A stretch of 49,041 bases of DNA from Prorocentrum cordatum (GCA_963575745.1 CAUYUJ010015726.1:262501-311541); one strand, 5' to 3'; positions 21,266-31,497 are shown, counted from the stretch's first letter. Notes: generated by a model not told the origin, from the sequence alone. Made by a program: numbers and translations.

Positions 21266-21316
21266 TTTTTTTTTGTTGCCTTTTATTTTCCTTTTTTGTA
21301 TTTTCTTTTTTTTGTC
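21017..21316. repeat. G-rich block followed by a T-rich tract (A-rich on the minus strand)
   Basis: On the plus strand 21017-21075 holds six or more G-runs, and 21080-21316 is ~90% T with scattered C and G, including an almost pure T run of about 35 bases (21233-21263). On the minus strand this is a long A-rich tail starting inside the last codons of the gene at 21283-22179. Confidence 0.85.
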
Positions 21317-22179
21317 GCGCCCCTGCGCCTCTCCGTTTGGCGCAAGAGGCGCCACGTGTTGCCGTTTGCTCCCGTCAGCTCGAGCAAGTATGGCCGTGCA
21401 CTGCCGCCTGTGGTGCCGCTGCTCAGCTCCTTGACCATTGCCCATGTAGTTTCGCCCTTCATCTCCCACTCGTAGCCGTCGTGCCACTTGGCGATGGCCC
21501 AGTCCTCGGGGTTGTACGTCTCGGACAGCTCCACGTGCAAGCTCGGCTCGGCAATGGGGCACGCGTCGGTGCCCTGCATCTCTCTGTATGCCACCATCTC
21601 ATCAGCTTTGAAGCGATGGTTGTAGACCAGGTCGGTCGGAGCGGTGTCCGTGCTCTGCTCCTGCGCCGCTCGCCAAAACGGCATGAGCCAGTCCTGCGGT
21701 TCTTTGGACTCGTCTTTCTTGCGGGCCTCGTTGTACTTCAACATGGCCTGGTCTACGTCACGTCGTGCTGCTCTCGCTCGTTTGGCTTGTTTCTCCGCCC
21801 ACCCCTGCAACTCACGTCCTAACTTCCACTTGGAGTCGTTGTGCAAGCCCGCCCGCTTGAGCGCGGCTATGGCGGTGGGCGAGTTGATCCCGCCCATGAG
21901 TAGCAGCACTGACTTGTATTGCTGTATGACATCTGTGTCGCGAGAGCCGCACATCTCTTCACGGTACGGAATGAGGGCGGACGTGGGCAGAGCGTCTACG
22001 ATGGCTTGCTCGAGCGCAGTGAGTTGCCCATCTCCGCTCGAGTCTGGATGCCTCTCTTTTTTGGGGGTCATTTCTGCATCCTGAAACCGTTCGAGCCGAA
22101 CCGCCGATAGAGGAGGGACGGGCTGGGGTCTGGAACGTGCATCTTCCAGCGTGTACCCCAAACAGTGTGTTTCTAGCAC
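21283..22179 (-). CDS. Uncharacterised ~265-residue protein ending in an A-rich tail
   Basis: The frame opens at 22179, but MTPKKERHPDSSGDG (about 22072) is an attractive alternative start. Body: LTALEQAIVDALPTSALIPY, VIQQYKSVLLLMGGINSPTA, a charged helix RELQGWAEKQAKRARAARRD, DWLMPFWRAAQEQSTDTAPT, and a Trp-rich end DWAIAKWHDGYEWEMKGETT with PYLLELTGANGNTWRLLRQT. The last residues RRRGATKKRKYKKGK run into the A-rich tract, so the native stop is probably lost. Codon use is GC3-rich and even. No known domain is recognised. The A-rich tract just after the frame suggests a retrocopied mRNA or the 3' end of a non-LTR element. Confidence 0.55.
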   Translation of the reverse strand: MLETHCLGYTLEDARSRPQPVPPLSAVRLERFQDAEMTPKKERHPDSSGDGQLTALEQAIVDALPTSALIPYREEMCGSRDTDVIQQYKSVLLLMGGINSPTAIAALKRAGLHNDSKWKLGRELQGWAEKQAKRARAARRDVDQAMLKYNEARKKDESKEPQDWLMPFWRAAQEQSTDTAPTDLVYNHRFKADEMVAYREMQGTDACPIAEPSLHVELSETYNPEDWAIAKWHDGYEWEMKGETTWAMVKELSSGTTGGSARPYLLELTGANGNTWRLLRQTERRRGATKKRKYKKGK

Positions 22180-22249
22180 TTGGGTGATACACCCTGGTGT
22201 AATGTATGTGGTGTCATCTACGTGGTGTAAGCTACATGGTACAATCTAG

Positions 22250-23250
22250 GTGGTGCAATTTCTATGGTATATGGCCCCAACACGCGCCGATGACCCCAAG
22301 AGAACAAACTCGCCTGTCCACTAGCAAGCGTGGGCCACGAAGGCGTACTACACGGGCCGCCTGACGAACGGCTGCCCACTAGCGTGTTAGTATATGTAGG
22401 TATACATGCAAACATATTTGTGCCTATGTGGTGCAATCTCTGTGGTATACGGCCCCAAACAGGGCCGATGACCCCAAGAGAACAAAACCGCCTGCCCACT
22501 AGCAAGCGTGGGCCACGAAGGCGTAATCCACGGGCCGCCTGACGAACGGCGGCCCACAGGCGTGTTAGTATATGTAGATATACATGCAAGCATATGTGTC
22601 TATGTGGTGCAATCTCTGTGGTGTATGGCCCCACAAAGTGCCGATGACCCCACGAGAGCAACACCGCCTGCCCACTAGCAAGCGTGGGTCACGAATGCGT
22701 AATCCACGGGCCGTCTGACGAACTTCGGCCCACTTGCGTATTAGTATATGTCGATATACATACACACATATATATGTGTCAATGTGGTGCAATCTCTGTG
22801 GTATACGGCCCCAAAAAGTGCCGATGGCCTCAAGAGAACAAAACCGCCTGCCCACTAGCCAGCGTGGGCCACGAAGGCGTAATCCACGGGCCGCCTGACG
22901 AACGGCGGCCCACAGGCGTGTATACATACAACCATATATGTGTCTAGGTGGTGCAATCTCTGTGGTGTATGGCCCCCCAAAGTGCCGATGACCCCACGAG
23001 AACAAAACCGCCTGCCCACTAGCAAGCGTGGGCCACGAAGGCGTAATCCACGGGCCGCCTGACGAACGGCGGCCCACAGGCGTATATACATACAACCATG
23101 TGGTGCAATCTCTGTGGTATACGGACCCAAAAAGTGCCGATGACCCCAAGAGAACAAAACCGCCTGCCCACTAGCAAGCGTGGGCCACGAAGGCGTAATC
23201 CACGGGCCGCCTGACAAACGGTGGCCCACTGGCGTGTTAGTATATGTAGA
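22250..23250 (+). repeat. Minisatellite of 152-180 bp units with two hairpins per unit
   Basis: GTGGTGCAAT starts at 22250, 22428, 22604, 22784, 22948 and 23100 (spacings 178, 176, 180, 164, 152). Each unit has GCCCACTAGCAAGCGTGGGC, a perfect 6-bp stem, and then GGGCCGCC, TGACGAAC, GGCGGCCC, a perfect 8-bp stem in most copies. Length differences come from the TATATG-like segment at each unit's end. Confidence 0.9.
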
Positions 23251-23490
23251 TGTACATAGAGACACATATATATGTATATTTCTATATATGTGCATATATA
23301 CATAATTATGTTGATGTATATGTATACGTATCTGCATATGCATATGTGTATGTATATACATATATTTGTGTGTATGTATACGTATGCATATATGTACATG
23401 TATATATGTGTGTATATATATACATATATACATGGATACGTTCATGTATGTGTATATATGTATGTATATGTGTATGTGCATGCATACATG
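23240..23490 (+). repeat. TATATG/TACATA microsatellite
   Basis: About 250 bp of TATATG, TGTATA and CATATA steps, continuous with the terminal segment of the last minisatellite unit. That segment is the likely seed of the expansion. Confidence 0.9.
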
Positions 23491-23501
23491 CGCACAGAGG
23501 C

Positions 23502-23672
23502 TCGGATCAAATTTTATGGTTCGGATCAGATTTGATGGCTTGGATCAGATTTTATGGCTTGGATCAGATGTTTGTGTTTTTTGGGGTCGGATCAGATTTG
23601 TATGTTTGGATCAGATTTTGTACTTCACAAGATCCTGGATCAGCCCAGCTGATCCTGCGGACCCCAGGGGGG
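23502..23672 (+). repeat. GGATCAG-type short repeats with GC-rich flank
   Basis: Six or seven copies of a ~19-bp unit (TTGGATCAGATTTTATGGC and variants), ending in CTGGATCAGCCCAGCTGATCC and GCGGACCCC. The GC-rich flank is a reverse-complement match to 8495-8530; the AT array is on the other side. Confidence 0.75.
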
Positions 23673-23774
23673 GAGGAGCCGGCCCGGGCGGGGAGGCATC
23701 GGTCCCCAAGCGTCACTTTCGACGCGAATCGGGGCGCGGGTGCCCCATCCCGCGCAGGTACGTTCGGCTCCTCG

Positions 23775-23885
23775 ATCGCGGGCGCGTCGCCGATCCATCG
23801 GAGACGTGTCGCCGATTCCAAGTCAGTGTCTCTGCCCATGCGGCAGTCCCCCCCCCTTTGTCGTTTCCTCTCAGGTAGGTGCGTT
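23775..23885 (+). repeat. Local repeat, copy 1 (pair with 24170-24290)
   Basis: CGATCGCGGGCGCGTCGCCGAT, TCGGAGACGTGTCGCCGATT, GTGTCTCTGCCC, GGCAGTCCCCC and TCAGG-AGGTGCGT occur in the same order as at 24170-24290, at roughly 85% by eye. Confidence 0.75.
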
Positions 23886-24169
23886 TCCCGGGCAGCTCTG
23901 TGAGAGCTAGGAGGGTCTCAGACTAAGAAGCCGGAGCCGCAGGGTAGCCCCAGAGCTCGTTCGGGCTTCCGGCAGGACACTTCGGCGCGCCTTGCCTGAG
24001 CTACCAGCGTGTTCCGGCAGGCTTTTTCTGAGCGTTTCCCAATACGTCTGCCCGGAAATTCTCCAGCAGTTCTTTCGGAAGTTCCTTCCATGATCTTCTC
24101 CAGCTTCTGCGAGAGCTCTTTGCTCGCCCTTCTGGCGCCCTGCTTTCCAGGTTTCGGATTCCATCAGTC

Positions 24170-24290
24170 GGTCCTGCGATCGCGGGCGCATCGCCGATCT
24201 ATCGGAGATGTGTCGCCGATTTTAAGTCAATGTCTCTGCCCGTGGGGCAGTCCCCCACCCTTGTCGTCTGCCCTCAGGCAGGTGCGTGTC
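24170..24290 (+). repeat. Local repeat, copy 2
   Basis: A second copy of the 23.8-kb block, in the same orientation about 395 bp downstream. CGCCGAT...ATCGGAGA motifs related to it are scattered at 8.33-8.44 and 30.12-30.26 kb. Confidence 0.75.
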
Positions 24291-24763
24291 GTGTCGACGC
24301 GGCGGCGACCCAAGCGCGGGCGTTCAAGGTTGAACGCTGCCAGTGGCCCAGATTCGGCCGATATCGAACGAACTGTGATGTGGGACGGCCATGATCGTTC
24401 AAGGGCGACCGACTCGCGAGGTGTCAGAGACCAACGTCGACGTCGTCACGACACGAACTTGGCGTGCTGCTGTTCAACGTCCTGGCCCTGCTGCCGATGT
24501 TCCTCATCTCTGTCGTCGTGTTTATCCTTCCCCCCCGCTTCCCCAGACATCCGATGTCTTGTTTTACGCGGGGTCTCTGGAAGTCCCGACCTGTCCCCTC
24601 ACCCCGAGCAGCGTTCAGACGTTCCAAGGTCCCGGAGGCGGCCGCGCGGAACGCATGAAGCACAGCCGTCTTGAAGGCTTGGAGATTCCGCAGGTCTGTG
24701 GCGCCCCTCACCCCGTCGATCCCTGTGTCCCTCCCCCAACCGCCTCCCGCTCCTCTTCGGCAG

Positions 24764-24915
24764 GCCAGCTCTTCACGCTGAACAGCGCGGCCGCAGTCCT
24801 GAGGATCGAGAAGTCGCTCGCCCTCTCCCTGCAGAACATCGTGAAGATGCCGCCCTCCGAGCGCGGCGCCTTCGGCCGCACCGTCATCAAGGAATTCGAG
24901 CGCCTGCTGCGCTGA
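24764..24915 (+). CDS. Exon-like island, probable terminal exon, unknown protein
   Basis: After a pyrimidine-rich stretch ending CTCTTCGGCAG (24753-24763) comes a GC3-biased reading frame: QLFTLNSAAAVLRIEKSLAL, SLQNIVKMPPSERGAFGRTV and IKEFERLLR, then TGA at 24913-24915. Its composition is that of a real amphipathic helical protein end and is unlike the surrounding non-coding DNA. The preceding frame contains MKHSRLEGLEIPQ just before a GT (24694) and may be the previous exon; using the AG at 24767-24768 gives a 75-bp in-frame intron. No family is recognised. Earlier exons cannot be traced. Confidence 0.45.
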
Positions 24916-26324
24916 GGGCCCTGCCCCGCCCGATGTATGTGGCCGCCTGCGGCGCTCCCCGCCGCCCGCCAGGCGGGGCCATGGGCCAGGGGCAACTCGT
25001 CCCGGAGCGCTCTCAGAGCTTCCCGGGAGCGCTTTGAGCAGGCCGCGGCGTCCGATGCATCCGCCAGAACCGCCGGACCTCAGAGATCCCCGAGATCTAG
25101 CCCTGTCCGATGTTGTCACTGTCGCCGTGGGCCCTGCAGGTTCTCGGTCCTGCTTGCTCGGTCGGTCCCTGTCTGCTGGCCCCGTTCTTAGTGTCCTGGG
25201 TGTTTCCTGCCTGCCCGCCTCGTGTACTCGTTTCTTCTTCGGGCCTCGTTCGCCGCGCTTTCGGTCTGTAGTTTGAAAGGGAGTTAGGGAGTGCCCCTAA
25301 CCCACGTCCAAATAAACAGTTGATTCCCCCGTTCTGGCGTCGTCTTACTCGGTCTGCAGGAAGCCGAGGCTGGTGGAGAGGCAATAAGACAAGGGCGGGC
25401 TCCGCCACCGCCGGGATTGCGGGCGGCAGGCCGCGACTGTGGCCGAGGCGGCGCCGACCTTCTGGCAGTCTGGAGTCCTGAATCGGGCCCTGCGAGGCGT
25501 TCTCGTACAATCGGCGGTTCGTGCTGTTTCCTCCCAGAGCCTCCGGCGCACCGGAGGCTCCAGGAATTTGATTCTGCGCCGCCCCCCCCCCGGCGCGGGG
25601 GAGTTGAAACATGTTTTAGAAGATGTTTAGCAATGCGTTTGAGGTGGGATCTTTTTTCCAGAAAGCTTAGATCTTACTCCTGTTCGCCATCCTTCTCGGC
25701 CTCTCGGCCTCGCAGGGCCCCCCATGGGGCGTGTCCACGGGGGCCTCCCGGTGGCCTCTGGGATGCGCCCCGAGGAGGTCTGGCAGTCTGCAGGCCTGGC
25801 GTGCGGGCCCTGCCAGGCGTGCGCCCTCGGCCGACGTCATCGTCCGCCCACTGGGTGGGCCCAGGGCCGGTGCCGTGCGCAGTTTCTCAACCCACAAAAA
25901 CGAAAAGTTCTGCACCGTACATCGGTGGTTCAAAGATGGGGCCCTGAGGGATGGGGGTCCTAAGGATAGGGAGGGGTATAAGGGTGGATTTGCGTTGCTT
26001 GAAGCACCTCGTCCTCAGGACCCCATCCAAGGCCCCTGCATCCTCATCGCGCATCCTCGTGATACGGGCCGACTGTGCACCGTTGGAGCGGTGCCTGAAC
26101 GGAGTCCAGACGTGGTGCGGTGCATGGGCGCCGTATTCGTGCCATGGGCGGCTTCTCGCTGTTATCTCGGCGTCGTGAGGCCCCCCCTGCAGGCAGATGC
26201 CTTGGGGGGCCCTCCTAGTGGGCTCTGGGCCGTCTTGGACTCGTCTCGGGACGCACTGCGGTCGTCGGGCGACGGTGCTGGGCGGTGCTCGGGGCGCCTG
26301 TGCGTCGATGGGCGCGGCGCTAGG
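24916..26324. other. Mostly non-coding; one strong hairpin and one dispersed repeat
   Basis: No gene is supported. GAGCCTCCGG (25537-25546) pairs perfectly with CCGGAGGCTC (25551-25560) over a 4-base loop. About 26010-26180 is a diverged relative of sequence at 31040-31090 and 31840-31950. Confidence 0.45.
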
Positions 26325-27365
26325 GCGAGAAGCACGTTTTGAAAAGGACCTGCCCTCCATCCGAGAAGCTCGTGCACACATTGAAGACGAGCGCGCACGA
26401 CGCTAAGGCGAGAATCACATTTCGCCTAGGGCCAGCCCTCCATCTGTGAAACGGTTGCGAATCTTTGAAATGAATGCGCGCGTCGCTCAGGCTAGAATCA
26501 CGCTTTGAAAAGGACCCGCCCTCCATCCGTCAAACTTCCGCGGCCCGCCCTCCCTCCGGGAAGCTTTTGGCAATGTGTGGAAGCGAATGTGCGCGGAGTT
26601 GTGGCGAGAGCCACACGTTGAGAACGATTCGCCCTCCATCCGCGAATCCCTTTTCGAATGTTTGAAACGAATGTGCGCGACGCTATGGAGAGAGGTTCAT
26701 GTTGGAAAGGTGCCGCCATCCATCTGCGAAGCTTTTGCAAGCTTTGAAGACGCATGAGCGCAACGGTACGGCGAGGGGCACACTTTCAAGAGACCCGCCT
26801 TCCACCCGCGAATCTCTTGCACATGTTTAAGCCGAATATGTGTGGTGCTAAAGCGAGATCCACATTCTGAAAAGGTACCGCCCTCCATCAAGGAAGCTTT
26901 TTCAAGTTTCCGAAAACCACAGCGCACGGCGCTAAGGCGGGATAACACATTTTTTAAAAGGTCCCACCCTCCATCCGTCAAGCTTTTCCAAACTTTGAAA
27001 GCGAATGCGCGCGACGCTCAGGCGAGAGCCGCATTCTGAACAGGACCCGCCCTCCATCCGTGAAGCAGTTGCACATTGTTGAAACGAATGCACGCGACGC
27101 TAAGGCGATAACCACAAACCTGAGAAAAAAAGATCCGCCCTCCATCCGTGAAGCCCTTTCAAACTTTGAAGGCGAACGTGCGCGAGCGATAATCACACTT
27201 TGAAAAAGACCTTCCCTCCATCCGTGAAGCTCTTGCAAGTTTTGAAGACGACTGTGCGCGATGTTATGGCGATAGCTACATTCTGAAGAAAACGACCCGC
27301 CCCCCATCCTTGAAGCTGTTGCAAGCGTTTATGACGAAGTCGCGCTGCGCTGAGGCGAGGGCAAC
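26325..27365 (+). repeat. Satellite of ~84-bp units, about 12 copies
   Basis: The marker CCCTCCATCCGTGAAGC, with variants, recurs at about 26352, 26437, 26520, 26631, 26711, 26799, 26879, 26967, 27049, 27137, 27207 and 27298, plus a partial unit at 26548. Between markers are TTTTGCAAACTTTGAA, CGAATGCGCGCGACGCTAAG and GCGAGA-CACATTTTGAAAAG segments. Two further units lie at 39.5-39.65 kb. Confidence 0.9.
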
Positions 27366-28128
27366 ATTTTCGTTGGAAAAGGGGGTGGTATATCACTTCC
27401 AGGGGTGGCAGTGATATACTTTCGCCAGAAGGAGGGCGTCCATATACAAGGTGGTCTTGAGGTTGTCTCGATGGGCGGCGGGGCAGGGTTTGGAATTCGT
27501 CGAACACGAGGCGAAATCCGAAACCTACCCTCGCCTCCCATCGATCCAGGAGAGTCGGTGGTTGGTGGGGGTCGGGTTCTGATGTCGCTTTTGTGAGGCG
27601 TTCCGGTGAGTGCCTCGCCATCGGCGCACCCTCGCCTCTGGGCGGAAGGTGCCGGCGGAAGGGAAACGGCGGCGGGCCTCCCGGCGGAAGGCCAGCGGAA
27701 GGCGGCGGAAGCAGAAACGAGGCGTCAGCATGTGGGGCTTCAGGGTCCCCCTCCGCGGCCGCCTCGTCTGTCTTCTCCCCGCTCTTGCACGCTGGCCAAT
27801 TCGCTTCTCGACGCTCCCGTTTAGCTTTAGCGCTGGTGCAGCCAAGTCTGCCTCGCCGCCGACGGCCAGGGTTGCCAGAACTGGCCACGTGGCGTGACGC
27901 TCTCCGTCACCAAGTTCGGAGTCCTGTTCGGGCCCTCTGGGGGCAGCTGTTCGGGGACGCGTGCGTCCGCGAAGGGGTGGCCGGAATCGAGGGGAGGGCC
28001 GACCCCGGAGGGTTGCACAAGCCTTGCCGGCCAGGCGCGCTCCAATTAAAAGCGCCTCGTATTCGGAGAATCGGTAAAGCCGCACGTCTTGAACAGCGTC
28101 TTGGACAAGTCAAGAGTTGTGATGCAAA
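27366..28128. other. No gene recognised; one inverted repeat
   Basis: GTATATCACT (27388-27397) pairs perfectly with AGTGATATAC (27410-27419). The rest has long overlapping frames on both strands with no recognisable domain. Confidence 0.4.
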
Positions 28129-28333
28129 TCCTGGAGGCCTCGCGCGGCGCGTAGTAGTCGTATTTTCTAGTCCACACGTCAGCTCCGTAAGCTATGGGTC
28201 GACGCGCGATGCTCCGGCGTCAGTCCGACGCAAATCCGACGTAAATCCGACGTAGTCCGACGTGAACCTGACGTAGAACCGACGTGGATCCGACGTAAAT
28301 CGGGTCTCAAGTTGCCGCGCGAGGCCTCCAGGA
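28129..28333. mobile_element. Inverted-repeat-bounded unit, 205 bp
   Basis: A perfect 20-bp inverted repeat (28129-28148 and 28314-28333; the left arm begins TCCTGGAGGCCTCGCG) encloses about 165 bp, including eight tandem ~11-12-bp units like CCGACGTAAAT (28205-28300). This could be a small MITE-like element or a hairpin formed by local duplication. No clear target-site duplication is seen. Confidence 0.5.
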
Positions 28334-29434
28334 ATGTCTTCATAACAGGATGGAGGCTAGGCTCTTAAATGTTTGGTCTTCAGGGGCCCGCGCTGGGCCC
28401 TGGAGCCGTCAAAACAAGGACTACGCATGAAATGCTGGCCCTGGGGAAGGGTTCGAGACGTCTGCCAAGCAGTGGCGATGCGTCCTGGCTTGCCTATAGG
28501 CCCACCAAAGAATGTTCTAAGAACCTCTTCTGGTTTGCACGACATGTTCTCAGATTATGTCTGGCTGAGATTGTTTTGTTTTCGTGCGTCGGGCTAATGT
28601 TCTGAGAACAGTGTTTTCGCACTTAGAACATTTCGGGATTCCATGAAGATGTCGTGGTTGTCCTATAGGAATGCCAGAACGGTCGGTCCCTGCTCAAATC
28701 GTCATGAAAAAAACAAATGAACGGGTTGTCACCGGGTTGACATCGGGTTTATGACAACCGGGGGCCCACCTGGGCTGGCCGGGGCACAGGCCCGTGGAGG
28801 TGCAGGGCAGATGGCCGGCGGAAGCTCGGGCGGAAGGTAGCGAAGGCAGCGTCGGAGTTTCCCAGAGGGCCCAGTGCCGGAGCACCCATGGCTTCTGGAA
28901 GTGGCCTGATAGCGAATATGTTCGGACATTGGAACATATATGTATAACCAGTGGCGGGCTGTTTTTCAATACCAGGACTTTTCGGGGGTCGGGGAGGACG
29001 TCGGGGTGGTGTGGTGTACATTTGTCCCAGTCTTCCCAGGGAGACAACATGAAAATGTATACACCATGATCCCGTACGCACCAGGATCTGCTCTCCTGTG
29101 TAAATTTCAATGCAGGGCCCGAGAAGGCGTCGGTGTATAGAGGCCTTATGATAACGAATCTGCCTTGCACAGCACGCCCCAGGGTGCCGTTGGCGCGGTG
29201 GCGGATCAGTGCGCATCAGCAGGCGGAGCTCCCATGGTGTCGTCTGGCATGTTGTTGTTTGGAATCTCAGTTGTTTGGCATCGCAGCCCGGTAGTTTCCG
29301 CCGTCACGAGCTGCTGATGTTAGCTCCTCGATCTGCCGGGCATGGGAGCGCACCCTGCCTGGCAGTTGTTACTATATTTTACGTTGCATCTTCGGGGGAC
29401 CCCGCCTGTCCCCAAAATTTGTGTCTTTTCTTGT
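28334..29434. other. No gene recognised
   Basis: About 1.1 kb without a supported gene. It has a short inverted pair around ATGTTCTGAGAACA near 28598 and nothing else that stands out. Confidence 0.4.
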
Positions 29435-29575
29435 GCTCGACGCGGGCTCGATGCGGACTCGACGCGGATTCGGCGCGGACTCGACGCGGATTCGACACAG
29501 ATTCGGCACAGAATCGGCACGGATCCGACGAGTCCAACATGGATTCGATACGGATTCGACGCGGATAGGGCCGCG
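29435..29575 (+). repeat. ~12-bp minisatellite (TTCGACGCGGA)
   Basis: About eleven diverged units of TTCGACGCGGA, TTCGGCGCGGAC and similar. The unit resembles the CCGACGTAAAT units at 28.2 kb in length and in its CGACG core. Confidence 0.85.
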
Positions 29576-29704
29576 ACGAAACAGACAAGGCCCCCCGAGG
29601 ATGCAACATGTTGTAATGAGCGTGGGCGCCCCACGTGGCATTCCAGGACTCGCGATGGCCGACCGCTGCGCGCGTTTGTATGAGCCTCCCTCACTTCCTG
29701 ATCC

Positions 29705-29884
29705 TACGGTGGAAACCCATGTCAAGAAACACCCTGCTTGCTTCAAGAGTGCATTGAGAGTCTTGGGTTTCAGTGGTCTTGCTGTGAAAAACGTGACGTT
29801 CCCACACCAACAATCAGTGGACGTACTGGGGTCTCATGGTTGGGTTTCTCGTGGATTTTTGTTTGAGGTCGAGCTCCCATTGTA
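29705..29884 (+). mobile_element. 180-bp TA-flanked MITE, copy 1 (Tc1/mariner-pogo-like)
   Basis: Exactly 180 bp from TA to TA and colinear without gaps with 34901-35080, about 78% identical by hand count (39 differences). Ends are imperfect inverted repeats: TACGGTGGAAACCC at the left, and TACAATGGGAGCTCGACC reading in from the right. Similarity to the partner stops at both ends, as expected for an inserted element with TA target duplication. It contains an open frame in both copies but the substitutions are not those of a conserved protein. Non-autonomous. Confidence 0.7.
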
Positions 29885-30564
29885 GTGTTTACTCTTCGTA
29901 TCGGATGCGTGCTCCCCCGGGCACCTCTACCTCTTCCACTACCACAGGGCGAGATGTTTGCCCCACCAGGTCGTCTCCTGACGGCCTCGAGGGCCCGAAC
30001 CAGGCCTCTGGACACCGAGCTTGTGGAGAAGCTGGCCGTCTTTACATGTTCTTCGGAGTGGAAGTTTTGGGTAGTCAGCGCTTCTGGGCCTCACAGACGG
30101 GGTCCGAGTAAATAGATATGGTCGGGGGATCGCGTCGCATCGCCGATGTATCGGCGATGTGGTTCGATGAGGAGCCCGATGTTCTTCATGCCAACGTCGC
30201 CGATACATCGCTGACGCCGACAGGACATCGATGATGCAGGGGCGACGCATCGGCGATGCGGCGCGATCCTCCGACCCCATCTACTTCGACCCCATCTCGG
30301 AGGCCTCTACTTTTTGCCACGAGGGAGACCAGGATGGTAGCAGGAGGGAGGATGATGAGGGGGGGGTGCTCGGTTCAGGACACATGCTGTACGCAGCGAT
30401 GCGCGCGCGGACAAAGCCCGCGGCGTGCAATCGATGATTCAGGGTCTCGGGTCTCGGCGAGGGCCGCGACCCAGACGGCTTACGGGCAGTAGAGGAAGGA
30501 CAGGGAGGAGTACAAGGAGAAGGGCGAGCGAGGGGGCAAGGGTGGGCTGGCTGTGATCGATGTG
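29885..30564. other. No gene recognised; CGCCGATGTATCGGCGATG palindromes
   Basis: 30120-30265 carries several CGCCGAT/ATCGGCG palindromic steps like those at 8.33-8.44 and 23.8-24.2 kb. Otherwise nothing is supported. Confidence 0.45.
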
Positions 30565-30606
30565 AGGAGGAGGAGGAGGAGGAGGAGGAGGAGGAGGAGG
30601 AGGAGA
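30565..30606 (+). repeat. (GGA)n array
   Basis: About 14 perfect GGA triplets. Confidence 0.95.
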
Positions 30607-31497
30607 ATCCTCCGCCGCTTTGCGGGCCCCTTCCCCCCAGAGGGTTCCTGGACAGATGCGCTGGGGGACGCCATCGGCCCGCAGGTGTTTCGTTGCGTTC
30701 TGTCTCCAGGGCCCGTCGCAAAGCCACCGGGGGCAGTCAAAAGACGGTTCTGGCTAACGAGTTCCAGCGTTCGTCTCCCGAGCCGTTCTCGTTGATGGCC
30801 CTGGGGGTCCGAGGCTGGCCTCAAGGGCGCTGAGCATTGCGACGCGCAGGACGTCCCGATCTTGTCGGTCGCCAGAGGTCTGGGGATGAAGACAGCTGCA
30901 TGTGGCTAATCACAGTCGCCCCGCATAGCAAGGATCAGCGATTTTCCAAGGTTAAGTATCCTTCCATCCTTCCCCTTCGGCCCATCCTTTGCCGTTTTCG
31001 CTGGTTGCGCCCCGCTCGCAAAGCGTCGGCATGGCCTTCCGAGGCCCTTGCATCCTTCTCGCGCGTCCTTATTATACTGATTGACTGTACTGCAGGGGTG
31101 TTGGTTAATGACGGTGGCCAGACGGCTCCAGACCCTGAATGATTCCGTACCTGATGCGGGCGGCGGTGACATTCATAGCCCAGGCTCAGTTAGTGCCCCG
31201 CTGGCTTCCAGACCCCGGGTTCTTTTCCAAATGCTTCCCTACCAAATGCCTCCACCGTTGTGCTCCTGGGGGAGGCCCCCCCCCCGTGCCGCGTGCGCCC
31301 GCGCGCGAGACGACGTCAGCGCTGGGTGCCCCGTCGTGGAGGGCGCCAGCGAACCCTGCGGGAAGGAGCCCGCGGCGGAGCCCAGCGAGGCGGCGCGCCG
31401 GGTCTTGTTTATCTTGCCATTTTTCCTCGCCCTTCCTCTTCCTTCCAATGGGGACGCCCGCTCCTCCTCCTTCATCTCTTTCCAATTGGGACGTTCG
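30607..31497. other. No firm gene; possible short coding fragment
   Basis: A frame after CTGTCTCCAG (ending about 30709) reads RKATGGSQKTVLANEFQRSS before a stop and could be an exon remnant, but support is weak. About 31040-31090 is related to the repeat at 26.0 kb. Confidence 0.25.

Noticed and set aside
26325-27365. CRISPR-like array
   Set aside because: The whole ~84-bp unit is repeated, with no unique spacers and no cas genes, in a eukaryotic setting.
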